A stretch of DNA of 64,000 nucleotides, from assembly GCA_030248195.1 (NCBI GenBank), contig JASAND010030473.1, forward strand, positions 1 through 64,000, written 5' to 3'. The stretch's first letter is position 1. Each line of letters begins with the position of its first letter. Under the pieces are notes generated by a model. The model did no database searches. It saw nothing but the letters and a program-made list of their open reading frames with translations, and was not told the origin of the DNA. A program made the position numbers and the translations under genes. Positions 12,780 to 25,304 of the stretch are shown in pieces. Origin of the DNA: Trissonchulus latispiculum. Lineage: Eukaryota; Nematoda; Enoplea; Enoplida; Ironidae.

Positions 12780-12948
12780 AGCGAGCAGACACACGCTTAT
12801 ATGAAAGCGTGTAGTTAGTGCAAAGTGGGACCCCCCCCCCCCCCGGAAGTTTCGGGGGGGGTCCCGAGTTAATGAACCGAGCATACCTTACATAATTTGT
12901 ACATGCTAGCGTAAGAGTTTCTTACTCTTATCTATTACGTACTCTTGG
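12780..12948. mobile_element. Palindromic element with poly-C/poly-G hinge, copy 1 (degenerate)
   Basis: Contains the hairpin ACACGCTT...AAGCGTGT, then GGGACC with about 14 C facing GGGGGGGTCCC, then a GTAAGAG...CTTAC hairpin, and ends in ACGTACTCTTGG. The terminal TACTCTTGG and the hinge layout match the elements ending at 34348 and 45355. Confidence 0.5.
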
Positions 12949-13525
12949 TAGTATTATTAACAAGACCAGAAGCTATGTCACTAGCGTTTGCCCATACTCC
13001 GGCCTTTTCTTCAAATTTTGGGCAAGCTGTCACATTACGAAGCTCCAGTTATCAGAAGGTATTTTTGACCAACAATTTAATCAAGGACCAAAAATCTTAG
13101 CTAATGGACTACAGTTTCTGAGAGACTTAAACCTGCATGCTTAACATGTTCATGTACCCTGTGTTACTGCATGCTTCAGTGCCCATTGTTCCAGGTTGGT
13201 ACTTCGTTACTGGAATTGGTTAAATTGGCAGGCCTAGCTCTACTGCGCGTATCCGAACCTATTTGCGTGCTGCTATATCATCTCAGAAGCAGACTTGCAT
13301 CCACTATAAGTCTATGCTAATTGCCGGAGTGAAAAATGGAAAACTGCATGGATTTGATGATAGACACGGTGTTCTCTCTCACTCATCAATATATAGTTTC
13401 TCAAATGAATGGCTTCTGTGTTTAATTTCTTTCAGGAAGTGCGCTACATATAAACATGTCTGAACTTGAGGTGACTTTTCACTGACCCTGGTGTTAGCTA
13501 AATTGGGTATACCTTGTGGAAGCTA
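12949..13525. other. Intergenic, no gene recognised
   Basis: One 66-codon open frame (13263-13463) without recognisable features. No repeat partner found in the window. Confidence 0.4.
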
Positions 13526-14129
13526 TTTTGCTTAAGGTCGTGCTCCCCTTACGTGCAGATATAGTTGCAGAAAGTGCAATTATTGCACGATTTCATTCAA
13601 ATTTTCAGAAGATGCATCGGGAATGATAATAAACGTCCTGTAAAAACGCCAGCTTCATAACATTCATGCACAGTGAGAAACAATAATTTGAAGTTCTAGA
13701 ACAGTATATAGAAAATTATGCCGAGCGACTATTATCATTTTAAAGCTTATTATGTGCTCTACAACTTTGCATTTAGACATTAGTTTCTAGCTCTTATCGT
13801 CCTTGAGCAGTGAATTTTTGAAACATTTTTGCTCGAAAATTGGTTATTTTTGACACGATCTTGCTGAAAACAGGTTTTGTCTAATTGGAGCCAGTGTACA
13901 CTACAAGTGTAGACACATTTATACTCAACCTAAAGAGCTTCAAAAAGTGGCATAAATTAGGTTAATTAGAGCACTGTACACTGAATAACCCTAAAGTTCT
14001 GGGCGAATAACTGATTTTGTCAAATTGCGGCCAAAATTTTTTGACCGACGATTGCTCCAAAACCAATGGGTGGATCTAAAAGATATACTCCACATAGCAT
14101 GTTTGGACAATTTGCCCGGGACCGTTTTT

Positions 14130-15023
14130 GGATCTTTTCCACAATACCCCCCTCAAAACAAAGTGGTTGGATTGGGGTTATTGGGTGATCGAAATGCGTT
14201 CATATTTTGGTAGGGTGGTACCTGAGGCTAGGGTTGTGCCGTTAAGAAATTTCTCGGGCCGGGCTCGGGCTCGGGCCAACCAATCTCCTCGGGCCGGGCT
14301 TCGGGCCGGGCTGGCCCGGCCCGAGCCCGGCCCGAAGCCCGAGGGCGGCTTCACTGCCCGAGCCCGAAGCCCGATTCACGGCCCGAGGAACCCGAGCGGC
14401 TCGAAGAGCCCGAACGGCGCGAGGGTAGCCCGAGCAGCCCAAGTGGCCCAAATATAGCCCGACCACTGCGGAGAGGCCCAAATATGGCTCACATCGCATC
14501 CAGTTTGCCGAGCCGTTTTATTAGTATTACGCATTAGTAAACCCAAAATGAACTTTCATGGTTCGATTAGCTGTAAGTTCAAGAGCAACATTAGCTATTG
14601 TTAGAAGCTTTTCATTTCATAATTTTCAGATAATGGTCACTAATTTGTGACCACACACTGGAGCTATAAAGCTTATGCATCTTGTAGATTGTAAGTAAGA
14701 TTTTTGTTAAGTATTGATTCATCCAAAAAAGGAAATCGCTCACACAGCTTATATTTAGCAGATTTAAACACATAATTGACCGCTAACTATAAAGTGGGAA
14801 GTTGGCAAAGCTTTATTTATACCAAACCAGGGTTTGTCTACCGCCGTAGCAGAGTAACTAACATAGTTCCTCCTGAATCTTACAAATGTTTGTTGTTTGT
14901 CTGAAGACAATTTGTCGCTAACCAATCCATATCTTTTTGCAGATAGAGAAAACCTTTATAAAGTTTATCATTTCGCAACTTGCTTGCTAATAGCATTTGG
15001 ATAGTAGAATTATATTTTAAACT

Positions 15024-15068
<45 letters not shown>

Positions 15069-15957
15069 ATATTTTTCTTCGAAAGTCTCGCTTCTGATAT
15101 GTATGTATGTATGTGTGTATAAGCTCCGAAGAAGACAACAGTGTGTGAACAAAGGAAGCCACAAGTCACAACGAAAAAATCAATATTTTTTCAGCAATGA
15201 CAAACTACTCAAATAGCCCGGAAAACCCGAGCGGCCCGAGTGGCCCGAGCGGCCCGAACGGCCCGAGTGGCCCGAACGGCCCGAGTAGCCCGAGCGGCCC
15301 GAGTCGGGCCGGGCTCAACAGAGAACTCGGGCCGGGCTCGGGCCGGGCCGTCTCATTGAAAACTCGGGCCGGGCCGGTATCGGGCCGGCCCGAGCCCGAG
15401 CCCGGCCCGAGCCCGAAGCCCGCTTCACGGCCCTGGCACAACCCTACCTGAGGCTCAGTAATTTCAAATTTTTGAAAAAATTTTAAAATTTTTAAAATTT
15501 AAACTTTCTTTACATTTTCCGATAGAATCGATGATGGTAAGTATTTTCCCTTCTTGCACCAACATCTGAAAATGCTTCCTGCGATCTGTACAGCGGTTCT
15601 AACTGTAAAGATCAAAGGAAAACGCCGCCTGTACAACAGTAATCGTGTTCCTAGTATTGGCGGCAATTTCTTTTGATCTTTGCAGTTAGATCCGCTGTAG
15701 AGATCGCAGGAAGCATTTTCAGATGTTGGTGCAAGAAGGGAAAATACTCACCATCATCGATTCTATCGGAAAATTTAAAAAAATTTGAAACTTTGAAATT
15801 TTAAAAATTTTAAATTTTTTAAAAATTTGAAATTTTTTACATTTTTGAAATCGCTGAGCCTCAGGTAGCACCCTACCAAAATATGAACGCATTTGAGTCA
15901 CCCAATAACCCCCAATCCAACCTGTTTGTTTTGAGGGGGGATTGTGGAAAAGATCCC
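14130..15957. mobile_element. Foldback element inserted in repeat X
   Basis: The left arm begins GGATCTTTTCCACAAT and the right arm ends with its complement. The arms stay complementary inward for about 100 bp up to CCTGAGGC, then continue after the hAT insertion to a centre near 15640. Comparison with the uninterrupted site in the 42130 copy shows the insertion lies between GGGACCG and TTTTTATTTTTC, with a T-rich duplication of about 6 bp (GTTTTT). Without the nested hAT it would be about 600 bp. Non-coding. Confidence 0.75.
14229..15446. mobile_element. hAT-type element with GC-rich GGGCC arms
   Basis: Terminal TAGGGTTGTGCC is repeated inverted at the right end (GGCACAACCCTA). It is flanked by a perfect 8-bp duplication CCTGAGGC at 14221-14228 and 15447-15454. 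An 8-bp duplication with a TAGGGTTG-type end is diagnostic of hAT. The arms (14250-14480 and 15225-15440) are dense arrays of 9-12-bp units around GGCCCGAGC, inverted relative to each other. The core is AT-rich with a (TA)n tract at 15026-15066. No transposase. The Pro/Gly/Arg-rich open frames in the arms are compositional artefacts. Confidence 0.85.
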
Positions 15958-16235
15958 AGTTTTTTATTTTTCTCTTTATCAGCCTCCAATCAAGACCAAT
16001 AATTTTTCAAAGCTAGACAAAATGCGAAATTTTCAGAAAATGTTCAATTTCTGTAAACTGAAACGATATTTTGGCAAAATCAAAAAACCGTCCCTGGCAA
16101 ATTATCGCAGAAACACATTGGATACGGCGGTTTTCTTGTTGCGTAAAAATTTTTCCGAAAAAATTGTAGTAAAAAATTGTGGCTACTTTTGGTAAGTTTT
16201 CAACCAGTACAAACTAGGTAGACAGGTTTCAGTGA

Positions 16236-16876
16236 TACCAAACGACGCAGAACATGTAGAGCTTCATTTTGATATGCGGCTTAATTCATGACTCTCAATA
16301 TTGAGTAAGTTACAGCTTTCCAAAGTGGCCTGAATGTAAGGGAAGTGCGACCTTAAATGAATGCAGTTTTGTAAAATTATGCTTAGCATATTTTCATCCA
16401 TTTGTGCCAAATTTTAAACTAAAAACGGCCACTTTTGCAAGAAAAGAAACGTTTTTGGAACGGTCTGCTGCATAAAATGGTAATGTTTTGCCACAAAGTC
16501 CAGCAAAGACGAAAAGTTTTGGAAATATGCATCTGGAAACTTATTTTCGGAACTTTCTTGTGAGATGAAGACACCTTTGGTATCCTTTGTGGACGACTTT
16601 GCCGAGGCAGGAATTCTTGTGCATCTGTGGCTAAGAATAAACTCGATGTTGGCAACTGAGCCCAAGCTTTGCCAAAACAACAAGGAAACCCCCTGGCTCT
16701 TTCTATGAAAGCTTTCCTTCGGTCCTGAGCCCTAAGGTCCTTCCGGCACATGCATGGTAATAGCTACTGTTCCAAAAACCGCTACTTCACTTAATTTGTA
16801 AATTGACACAAAGATTGCTTATTTTTAAGGAAACCCCAGATATCTCCAATATTGGACATGAATGTAGTGTTGCGTA
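16236..16876. other. Intergenic, no gene recognised
   Basis: Two overlapping minus-strand open frames (89 and 110 codons, 16414-16751) lie in different frames of the same text. I see no domain, and neither is supported by splice signals. Confidence 0.35.
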
Positions 16877-18020
16877 CATTCATTACTCAGAATCACTTTA
16901 GTCAGAATCAGTCTACTCAGAAAGCATTTGACGCAAAATCAGTCTACTCAGAAAGCATTTGAGGCAGAATCACTTTACTCAGAATCACTTTAGTCAGAAT
17001 CACTTTACTCAGAATCACTTTACTCAGAATCAGTCTACTCAGAAAGCATTTGAGGCAGAATCACGTAACTCAGAATTCATTTCTTTGAGGAGAGACACCG
17101 TTTGTGATTTTGTCATTGATAAAACCTAGCCTATTCATGTGGCATGTTTAGTGTAGTTATAAACATTTCTTCAGTTGTTTGCCAGTTTGTAGTCAGCGAT
17201 CCACGAAGTTCAAAACAATGAAGCCTGGACATTAATCTGAGCAGGGAAGTGAATTGCAAAAAGATCAACTGTTAAAGAAAAATTGAATTTAAAGGTTTAA
17301 AGAATAAAAATTGTGAGTAAAAATTATATTAAGGTAAAGACAAACATGTGGTTGTGTCTTGTTGCTAATTTTGCAGCTATTACGTTTTGAGAACGCGTTT
17401 TGAATAAAATAGGATATGGTTCAGGACTGTACAGCGGTTGCATTCGATACCTCCAGCGATTTGACATGCTCAGAGGCATGTTTACTTCCTCCACGTAATG
17501 TTTAGGATTTTCTCAAAAGGGAATTACAAAGAAAGGAAGCTGCCTGTAATATAATGTCCTTGAACTTGAAATACGATTTTTTATGATATGCGATACATTC
17601 AAATGGAAGTGTATAAAAATTCAAAAAAGGTGTGCGAAAAGCGCTGAACGTTATGTAAAAAGTTTCCAAAAGCATACTAGTACTCAAAAGTGTAAGAACT
17701 CAAAAAGTCAGAAATTTAGCAACTGTTAATAACGGTGAAAATGACACTGACCACTGACTATTTCGTGGATCACTGATCACTAATGTATCAGCAAATATTT
17801 GCAAAAATATTTACAACTACACTAAACATGCAACATCAATCATCAATAGGTTAGGTTTTAACAAACCCAATGGCACAGCCGGTGCTCAAAGAAATAAATT
17901 CTGAGTAAAGTTATTCTGAGTCAAATGCATTCTGAGTAAAGTGTTTCTGAGTAAAATGATTCTGAGTAGTGTGATTCTGAGTAAACTAATTCTGACTAAA
18001 GTGATTCTGAGTAGTGAATG
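16877..18020. mobile_element. TA-flanked transposon with motif-array inverted ends
   Basis: Ends CATTCATTACTCAG and CTGAGTAGTGAATG are inverted and flanked by TA (16875-16876 and 18021-18022), as expected of the Tc1/mariner superfamily. Each terminus is an array of a 15-bp motif, ACTCAGAATCACTTT and variants: about ten units on the left, eight on the right. Complementarity continues inward for about 330 bp, including CATGTTTAGTGTAGTT and ATCCACGAA. The central part has no transposase frame, so it is a non-autonomous element. Confidence 0.8.
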
Positions 18021-18022
18021 TA

Positions 18023-20158
18023 AATCTGTGTCGCTTTCTTCAACCAACCTTGACGAATAATTTAAATATCTGTCTTGTTAATAGTCAGTATTCAAAGCGA
18101 CACACCAAATTCCAGCCCAGTTTTGTAGTTACCGAGAAAATGTAAGTTTCTGTAGACGAAGTGCTGTTCTCATGCTAACTATTTTGCACCTTAATATGCA
18201 CTTCGCTGCATAAAAACAGCTAGTCACTGCAGTTGCACGGCTTCAACATTCGAAAGTAAGAATTTCTTATCTTTTGATTTCAAGTTCCGGTTCCCATTTT
18301 TCAGAATATTATCGAATGAAATTAATGAAATTTTTAAGTGTTGCCTGACGTAACGGTTCTAAAAATTCTGACATAAGGACTGTAGCAGGAAGCACCAAAT
18401 TTAAAATTACTAGAAGTAGGGGCAAGTATCTTGATGTAGAAGTAGGGGCAAATTAGAGAATAGAAAATACTGATTATCATTGCGTTTAAATGTATGTTAT
18501 AATTTAATCAGTTGAATAAGCTAAAATGGTGCTAAACTGATGAAAATATAAAACAACACTGTACTTTTTGAAACTAAATACTGTAAACTTGTGAATTCTT
18601 GGTTTAAGTACAAAGTTTGCTTCAGAGTTGTGCTAGTATTTACAGGCAAACTACATTTACGAAGTTAAAACAATGTTTTTTTAAATTAATGCAACACTTT
18701 TGACAGTTCGTCCAGTTTCCGTTGAAATTTTAAGTACAAGCTTAATACAAAACGTAATAGATCCACTAGTAAAATCAACGCTTCTTATAATCCGTGTTTT
18801 TGTTTGAAATTAAATGTTTTGCCAAGAAGATTACGACACATGTCCGGACAAAAAGTTGGAACCCCATTAATCCCCATCAGAAAAAGGAGGTGTTCTCAAA
18901 GCTTTGTCATGCGTAGGTATCCAGTGCGCGCCACGCGGTAACTGCGTCTACCTAACTACGTTAGCGATTTGTTCTATCAGGGAGTGCAAGTGCAGTACAT
19001 TCCTTTTGTGCGTATGTACATCTGTATCTGTTGCCTATGTTTCTCGTTTTCAGTAGAAAACGTAAAAAATGTACCCGCAAAATTCTCAACCTACCTGCAA
19101 AACAAACACGCGGGTAGCCGATTATCGTAATACCCGCGGGCGGAGCGCTTACAATTCTCAGTGGACGACAGTTTGGTAAGTAGACGGCCGCCCAAACGAC
19201 AAATTTCCTACAGCCGTCAGTAGTGTCACTAATGAAGTTATCGAAAGTGCTGTCATTGTTGAGACAGTTAATTTCGGTTAAATCGTGTTCCTTCAATTTA
19301 TAAACTTGCTTGCTTGAAGCTTCGAATAAATTCCACTAAATCGCTAACACACGAAAAGGTGTAGAACTAAATATATTGCATCTATTGAAATCCATCTTTT
19401 GGATCTTGTGGAACAAAAACATTTTATTCCATGCATAGAAAGCAAAACTCCTTTGACAAGCAAACGACTACGATTCGGCTTTCTTGCGGTCGATGGTCCG
19501 AAAAAAAGATCAGATCAGCAACTGGACTTAGACGGGTTCTCAAATAGTCCAGCAACCTCGGAAAGTCCCGATTGCGTTTCGCACTTTTATTTTTGGACAT
19601 CAATTAGCCTGGAAACAGCTAACCAACAGATTGGTTGGTTGGCCAAATAGAAGGATCCAAATATCCTCGGCCAATGGTCAATAAACGCACCGGCTAATGT
19701 CGGTCACTAGTACTGAATACGTAATCTCTATAAAATACCATAGCACAGCCAATAATACCTACAATTCTTCGCATAGTCACAGAGAAAGTTAAACAGTTAG
19801 TCTGCCAGAAGCTAACCAACTTCTAAACACTAAAACAATTTAATACGTACCCGTACCAGAAACAATACACAATACAAAATGGCAACAGAACATGATAAAA
19901 ATGACCATCATATACCAACAATACAATAATTGTAGCAGGCCAAGAAAACAATAAATTACCAACAGCAAACTGTGGAAAGACTCGAATGTGGAACGAATTG
20001 GCCTCACCAATCTAAACATGACTTTCTTCGAGTACTGTGAAACAATAAGAACAGAAATTGTACATACCAGCACATAAAAGCACCAACCGAAATCACTTAA
20101 AGCAGAAATTGTTCTCTGAAATTTTTCAACATTACTCCAACATAACGTAAACATTGCT
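18023..20158. other. Intergenic with unassigned open frames
   Basis: No recognised gene. Open frames of note are 18961-19296 (-, 111 codons, starts TTG), 19399-19650 (+, 83 codons) and 19840-20154 (-, 104 codons). The last encodes about three hydrophobic segments and contains an internal GTATGT...TTTCACAG of 33 nt that could be a short intron. It stops exactly where the repeat block at 20160 begins. None has a recognisable family signature. Confidence 0.35.
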
Positions 20159-20159
20159 C

Positions 20160-21350
20160 TTAAGGCACGGTGTAAGCTCGGTATATACTCGGTGTTGGCT
20201 TGGTGTTAACTCGGAGCTAATTTGGAGTGAGTCGAAACTCAAAGCTAGGGTGGTACAAATAGGATAAGTCTGAAAGCGAACTAAGGCTGGAAGTTGATCA
20301 AAAGGTTGGAATTAGATACGGAGTAGGTGTGGATTGATTTATAAAGAAGATGGTGGTGTTTGGCCTAGGTAGACAAAGTAAGGTTAAGTGGAACAGACAA
20401 ACTGCGGCAGGATTAGGTTGATGCTTGAAAAATATGGTTAGTAAGCAGGGGCGGAGTAACTCACAACACAAATCAAGGGAAAGGAGAAAGTTGGGTACAA
20501 TCGAAAAGCATAAGCAAATTGTTCTAAGAAGTTATGAAAAGTAGCCTTGAAGATGAGAGAACATAGACTCGGAGTAAGGTAGGAGTGACCCATAGTTGAA
20601 TTTCGTTGGATACAAAAACTTTGATGGACACTGGTAACAATAAAAGTAGTGAGGTCCATGATGGCATTGCGAAACCAGAACAACTGAACTTGGAGAGCCT
20701 GATGAAAATGAATAATTAAGGAACAAATACGATTTGGCTGAAAATAACACAAATAGGGTAAGAATCGAAGTAAATTTAGGTGCATGTTCAGAGTAGGTTC
20801 GGGGTAATTTAGGAGTGACTCAGAGTACAAAATTAGAATAGGCGAGATGTTAAGTTAAGACAAGACAAGGAATCGCAAAAGCTGAAGAAATTATGCTCGG
20901 AGTATGTTCGGAGAAATTTAGGAGTGACTTAATGGATAAAATCAAGAAGGTTGGTTCTAACGAAAGGCCAGACAAGATAGGTGGAGATAAGGAATCCATG
21001 AAAACTGGATAAAATAAGCTCAGGGTAGGCTCAGTGTAATTTAGGGGTAAAAGAAGGTTGGTTCTTAGGTAAGGTCATGCAAGATAGGTAGAGGTATGAA
21101 TTTATGAAAGGTGGAGAATATATGGTTAGAGCAGATTCGGAGTAATTTAAGAGTGACCAATACGTGAAGAAGGCAAGGCGAATGGTAAGGCAAGGTGGAA
21201 AAGTCGGCCATGGAAGAAGGTTGGATAAAATATTCTCAGAGTAAGTTCGGCTTTTAGGACTGACCAAGGTGAATGTGAAGGTAGGATATGATGGTAAAAG
21301 ACCGTGAGACCTGGACAGTTCAGAGTACGTTCGGTTTAGCATGATATGAT
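20160..21350 (+). repeat. Degenerate tandem array related to the Polinton-like arms
   Basis: Recurring phrases TTCGGAGTAATTTA and GGAGTGACTCA, spaced irregularly at about 100-160 bp, with CTCGGTGTT variants at the left end. The same phrases occur in the arms of the 36225-40293 element (37440-37740 inverted, 38770-39060 direct). Orientation here matches the right arm. The long minus-strand open frame across it (20438-20830) is a product of the repeats. This block is probably a remnant or expanded sub-terminal array of a related element. Confidence 0.65.
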
Positions 21351-24300
21351 GGAAGATGGTCTATCCTTGAAAATTTCCAAATTTTTGAAGGCATCACATA
21401 AATTTTGGCCGATAATAGTAAAAAATTAGACATTTTAAGCAATGTTTGGCTATTGTTGAAATAATTGAAAAATCCGTTTTTGTTTGTTCTAATTTTTTCA
21501 GATAAGGTTATCGTGATGTTTGTATTTACTCAAATATTACGGGCGTGCGTTAGTGCAGACAGCGCCACCATATTTTGATAATGTTATTTATGTTGTGCTT
21601 TTATCTGTATACGTATCCACTTGTATATGCGTTATTGTTTTAGGCAGAAAAAACTCCTCCGAAACATCGAAAGCTCTTGACAATCTGAACAAGTTTCATA
21701 ATACAATCATTTCCCAAAATGCACTCGATTCCATAGCCACGAAAACATGATTTTTTCGGGTTTCCATCACCAACAGTTACGGAGCAATGGGTCTTCTTGA
21801 CTCGAAAAGTCTCAACCTTTGTAACGCAACTAGATCCCAGAAAGGCGCCCTGTTCCCGGATTTCACAAAATCTTTCATCTATGGAATAGTGAACTCGAGA
21901 AACTCTATGGTACAGTTTTAGGTATTGGTTCCAGCTCATAATTAGCTTTTAAATAATACCTATCATCAAATGCAAGTGCAAAAATATGCACCTCCATTCG
22001 ATCGTGGGTACAGAATCTTGGTGAAATTTTGGAGAAATTAAATATTTTTAATAAATCAAATCATTAATGTTGAATAAAAAATGACTTCCGCGATTCAATC
22101 CCGATATGCAGGATGTTCTAAATCTCCAGTTCAGGACGATTCTAAAAATCTACTGTTGGGGTTTGCTCTAAAGGCATACGTTCGCAATAAACGACCGAAC
22201 ACAATTTTGGTCGCACAATAGCATATGCAAACGTGCGTCCGGCGGATTTTGCAGACTTTCCACTTCTGAGCAAACGCACTTAGACGAAAAATTTTCTTTC
22301 TAATTTCTGACAACGTTTCTATTAGTTGAGAAGTTGAGAACTTTTAATCATACGTGAATAAGTCAATCTCAGCTTTCAGCGGTACTGAATTTAAAAAGCG
22401 GAACAGACTGTCCAAAAATTAATTAGCAGGAAATATTAGAGAGCAATTCAATTTGGCTTTTTTATGTATACATCTAAAAAACTTATTTATCCAGAGAGAT
22501 AACATAAAACAAAAACAATAACAACAGAAAATTCAACATTTGAACAAAATTAACGGATTGGATTAGCGATCCGGAAAAATCATGCCGATCCGATTCGGCC
22601 GATCCGATCCGAAAATTTGTCGATCCGATCCGTCCCGACCGCGGATCGGTCGATCCGATCCACACAACTACTTTATGTCACGGATTTAACTGAACATCGA
22701 CATTCCAACCTGCCTAAAAGAAGCGGCAGCAGACTTTTCATGTCCGTTTAGCTTATTATTACTATCAGGTAGTTATTTTATTAAAGCCAATTGCACGGAA
22801 CACTGAAAAATTAGTTCCGAAACTGAACTGAGACTAAGCTGGCAAACACGATTGCTCTCTCCCTCAGTTGCATTTATACTACAATTAGCTGTTTTCCAAT
22901 TAGCTTCCCAGCAGAGGAGAACAAAAGCGCTACTATGTTCTTCTAATAGGCTACATCCACTTGTCTTGAAACAAGCTTGGGGGCCTTTAGCGCGATGAGT
23001 TGGACGAGTTGAAAGAGTTAAGATTAGCTTAATCCTTCTCGCGCACAGGGTTAATCGAGTTAAACAGTTAATTTTAACTCCTGTGAAGGGTTAAACGAGT
23101 TCAAAAGATTAGCTCTACTCCTGTAACTGCCGACAACGGAGATAAGCTAGATTACTATAGATCCATCTGCTATAGATCCTGATCTAGATTTAGCTGTTGC
23201 TCTTCAAATAGCGAACACAAATTAGCTCCTTGGTTTAAGAGTAAATTCTCGACTTTGCAGGACTAAGGGGAGGAAGTTTTTGCCCAGCTTTCTGTCTCTG
23301 CCATTCTTTCAATCTAGGAATTAGCTACAGCTAACATTTTATTTCAGTTAAAGAAAAATGAAATTTAAAGAAAGAAATTCTGAATTTCAAGAAAAGAAAA
23401 AGAAACCTTCATTTTATTGCTTTCATAACATGCTGACAGCTGATATGCTCTTATTCTTTGAGAGTGACCTTTGCCCACCTCCTTACCACTAGACTAGACA
23501 AGCACAAACTAACAGCTGTGTTTCTTCAAAGTCGGCAATCAAGGTTTTGTCAGTCAACTGTTACAGAATACGAGTTGCTGTCATTATTGCCATTGATATT
23601 TGATGCATACATTTAAATGAAAGAAAGTGAAATTTAATGTTAGCTGTAGTTTTAGCATATTTTATTGTCCACATTTTCAAATTTATATAAATGGCATATA
23701 AAACAGCTTATGTAGATTATGTGTATGCCTTGACATTTGCTGACAAGACAGAACTTTATTTTAACTTGTCGCTATCAGGAGATAGTGTGTATGTCCAGCA
23801 TGGTATTAATAATGTTGCCAACTGATTAATATCTAATAACCTGAAAATAGCCTTTGATAAATTGCTGCATTTAGTGCCTAAAACTCCAAAACAGGAATAC
23901 AATTTTTGCATAGTTTGAACCGCTGGATTGGTCTGGTAGAATGATTTGACTGAGCTTCGCGAATTTTCTGTTACTTACAACGTTTTTGTTAACTAGCAGC
24001 GATAATTGTCATGATTACCTTCTTATCATACTCCAAATTATTTGTCTTTGTAAAAGAAGTCAAATACTTTCGAAAAGTGAAGGTAAACATGTTGGGTCAG
24101 TTTGATAACAAGATGCATGGGGAAACAGTGATTTCAAGGAGGACCGAATATTGCACAATACCGGCGAAAAATGCACAAACTGGGGAGGAATGCAGACCGA
24201 TTTGCCTTCCAGTATTGTAGTTAGCCCTGGAAAATTTTCCCCCTTGAAATACACTATATAATTTTCAAACCAATGCTAGATTAAGCTGTGAATAGTAACG

Positions 24301-25304
24301 GGTGGAGCACCAGAGGTGCTTGGGGAGGAGGGGGAAGAAGAGGCTGAGAGGTTGCTAACTTGCTGAGCTTAGTGGTTGAGGCAAGAGGTTGTGAGCTTAT
24401 AGGTTTTGAGGTAGGAGGCTTCAGTTGTTGAGGTTTTGAGGTAAGAGGTCTTAATATTTGTAGTTTTGAGGCAGGAGTCTCCCAGCCACCCGAGTCTCCT
24501 GAGCCTCTTTACACCACCACCTCCGCCAAAGCCTCCGAATCTCCCAAGCCTCCCAGTCTCCCATTAGAGATAGCTATGCAGTTAACCAATCCTAATTTTT
24601 ACGATTATTTTGATTTAAAGCTGTTGCAAAATAATTATTATTACTATTATTATTATTATTATTCTAATTATTAATTATTATTCTGAATAGTTTATTCCAC
24701 TGTCAGCCAACCGTTTCTACACCAAACTTTTTGCATGAGTTGAATATGTTATACTTTATGGATTGTGCCTAATATTCAATCTCAGCAGTTTTTACAGGGA
24801 AGGTTATATTAAGAGGTTCTGTGTGCCTATAAACTGAAAATAATGTCGGCAGAATTCATACCCGAAACTTCGTTAACAAAGCAGGACTTGGTTTACCGGC
24901 AAGGCTGAAAAATCCCTGATAGTAATAGTTTTCTTACTATTTTGATTCGCACAAAGCAGATTTGAATTCAAGTGAATAGTGTATCTGTTACGCGGTCGAG
25001 TAGATATTTCTTGCTGAAATGTTGATGTATTTCGGTAACCATTATATCTGTAAACGGTTGGTTTGCATACACTGTGTTAGTATTCTAATGTGCCAAGACA
25101 TGTTGCGAAACATCAGCGTCAGCTTATATGATTATGTGAATAACGTGTTGAGCCGAATGCCCTAAGGTTGAGAAAGTCCCGCTTAAATTTAACAGCTGTT
25201 TGTTTTCTGCTGGCTGATTGGCTTATTTCCAAGTTCTGTTGAACATTACTATTCACCCAACGAATAATACTCCGTTATAGATCAGTTAGTTTTGACTAAT
25301 AAAG
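21351..25304. other. Intergenic with small motif arrays
   Basis: No recognised gene. Two opposite-strand open frames overlap at 21520-21939 (76 and 99 codons) without identifiable domains. Local arrays: GATCCGATCC units at 22555-22670; GGGTTAA.CGAGTT units at 22985-23130; a GAGG/TTTTGAGG purine-rich stretch followed by its inverted CCTCC-rich counterpart at 24300-24580; (ATT)n at 24636-24690. Confidence 0.45.

Larger units (their letters stand above)
13526..16235 (+). repeat. Dispersed repeat X, interrupted by nested insertions
   Basis: The outer parts (13526-14129 and 15958-16235) align with 42130-43570 in intron 1 of gene B. Shared phrases include ATTCAAATTTT, CAGCTTCATAACA, AAAGCTTATTATGTGCT, TTGCTCCA.AACCAATGGG and CTCCAATCAAGA. 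The two copies are interrupted at different places, which fixes the insertion points of the foldback here and the foldback at 42573. It is an old non-coding element; class unknown. Confidence 0.75.

Noticed and set aside
14240..15440. GC-rich frames encoding Pro/Ala/Arg/Gly or GPSGPS collagen-like repeats
   Set aside because: They arise from the GGCCCGAG arrays of the hAT arms and exist in several frames on both strands.
16880..18020. Regularly spaced short repeats suggestive of a CRISPR array
   Set aside because: The units are contiguous variants of one motif without spacers, inverted at the far end, in a eukaryotic genome.
19840..20154. Hydrophobic 104-codon minus-strand frame, possible chemoreceptor-like exon
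   Set aside because: Hydrophobicity alone is not evidence. No family motif, and the upstream sequence is a repeat array.
20438..20830. 130-codon minus-strand open frame
   Set aside because: Lies within the degenerate tandem array, and internal sequence repeats in register with the array.
21520..21939. Opposing 76- and 99-codon frames, one with a hydrophobic segment
   Set aside because: Mutually overlapping, no recognisable domain, no splice partners. At most one can be real and I cannot choose.
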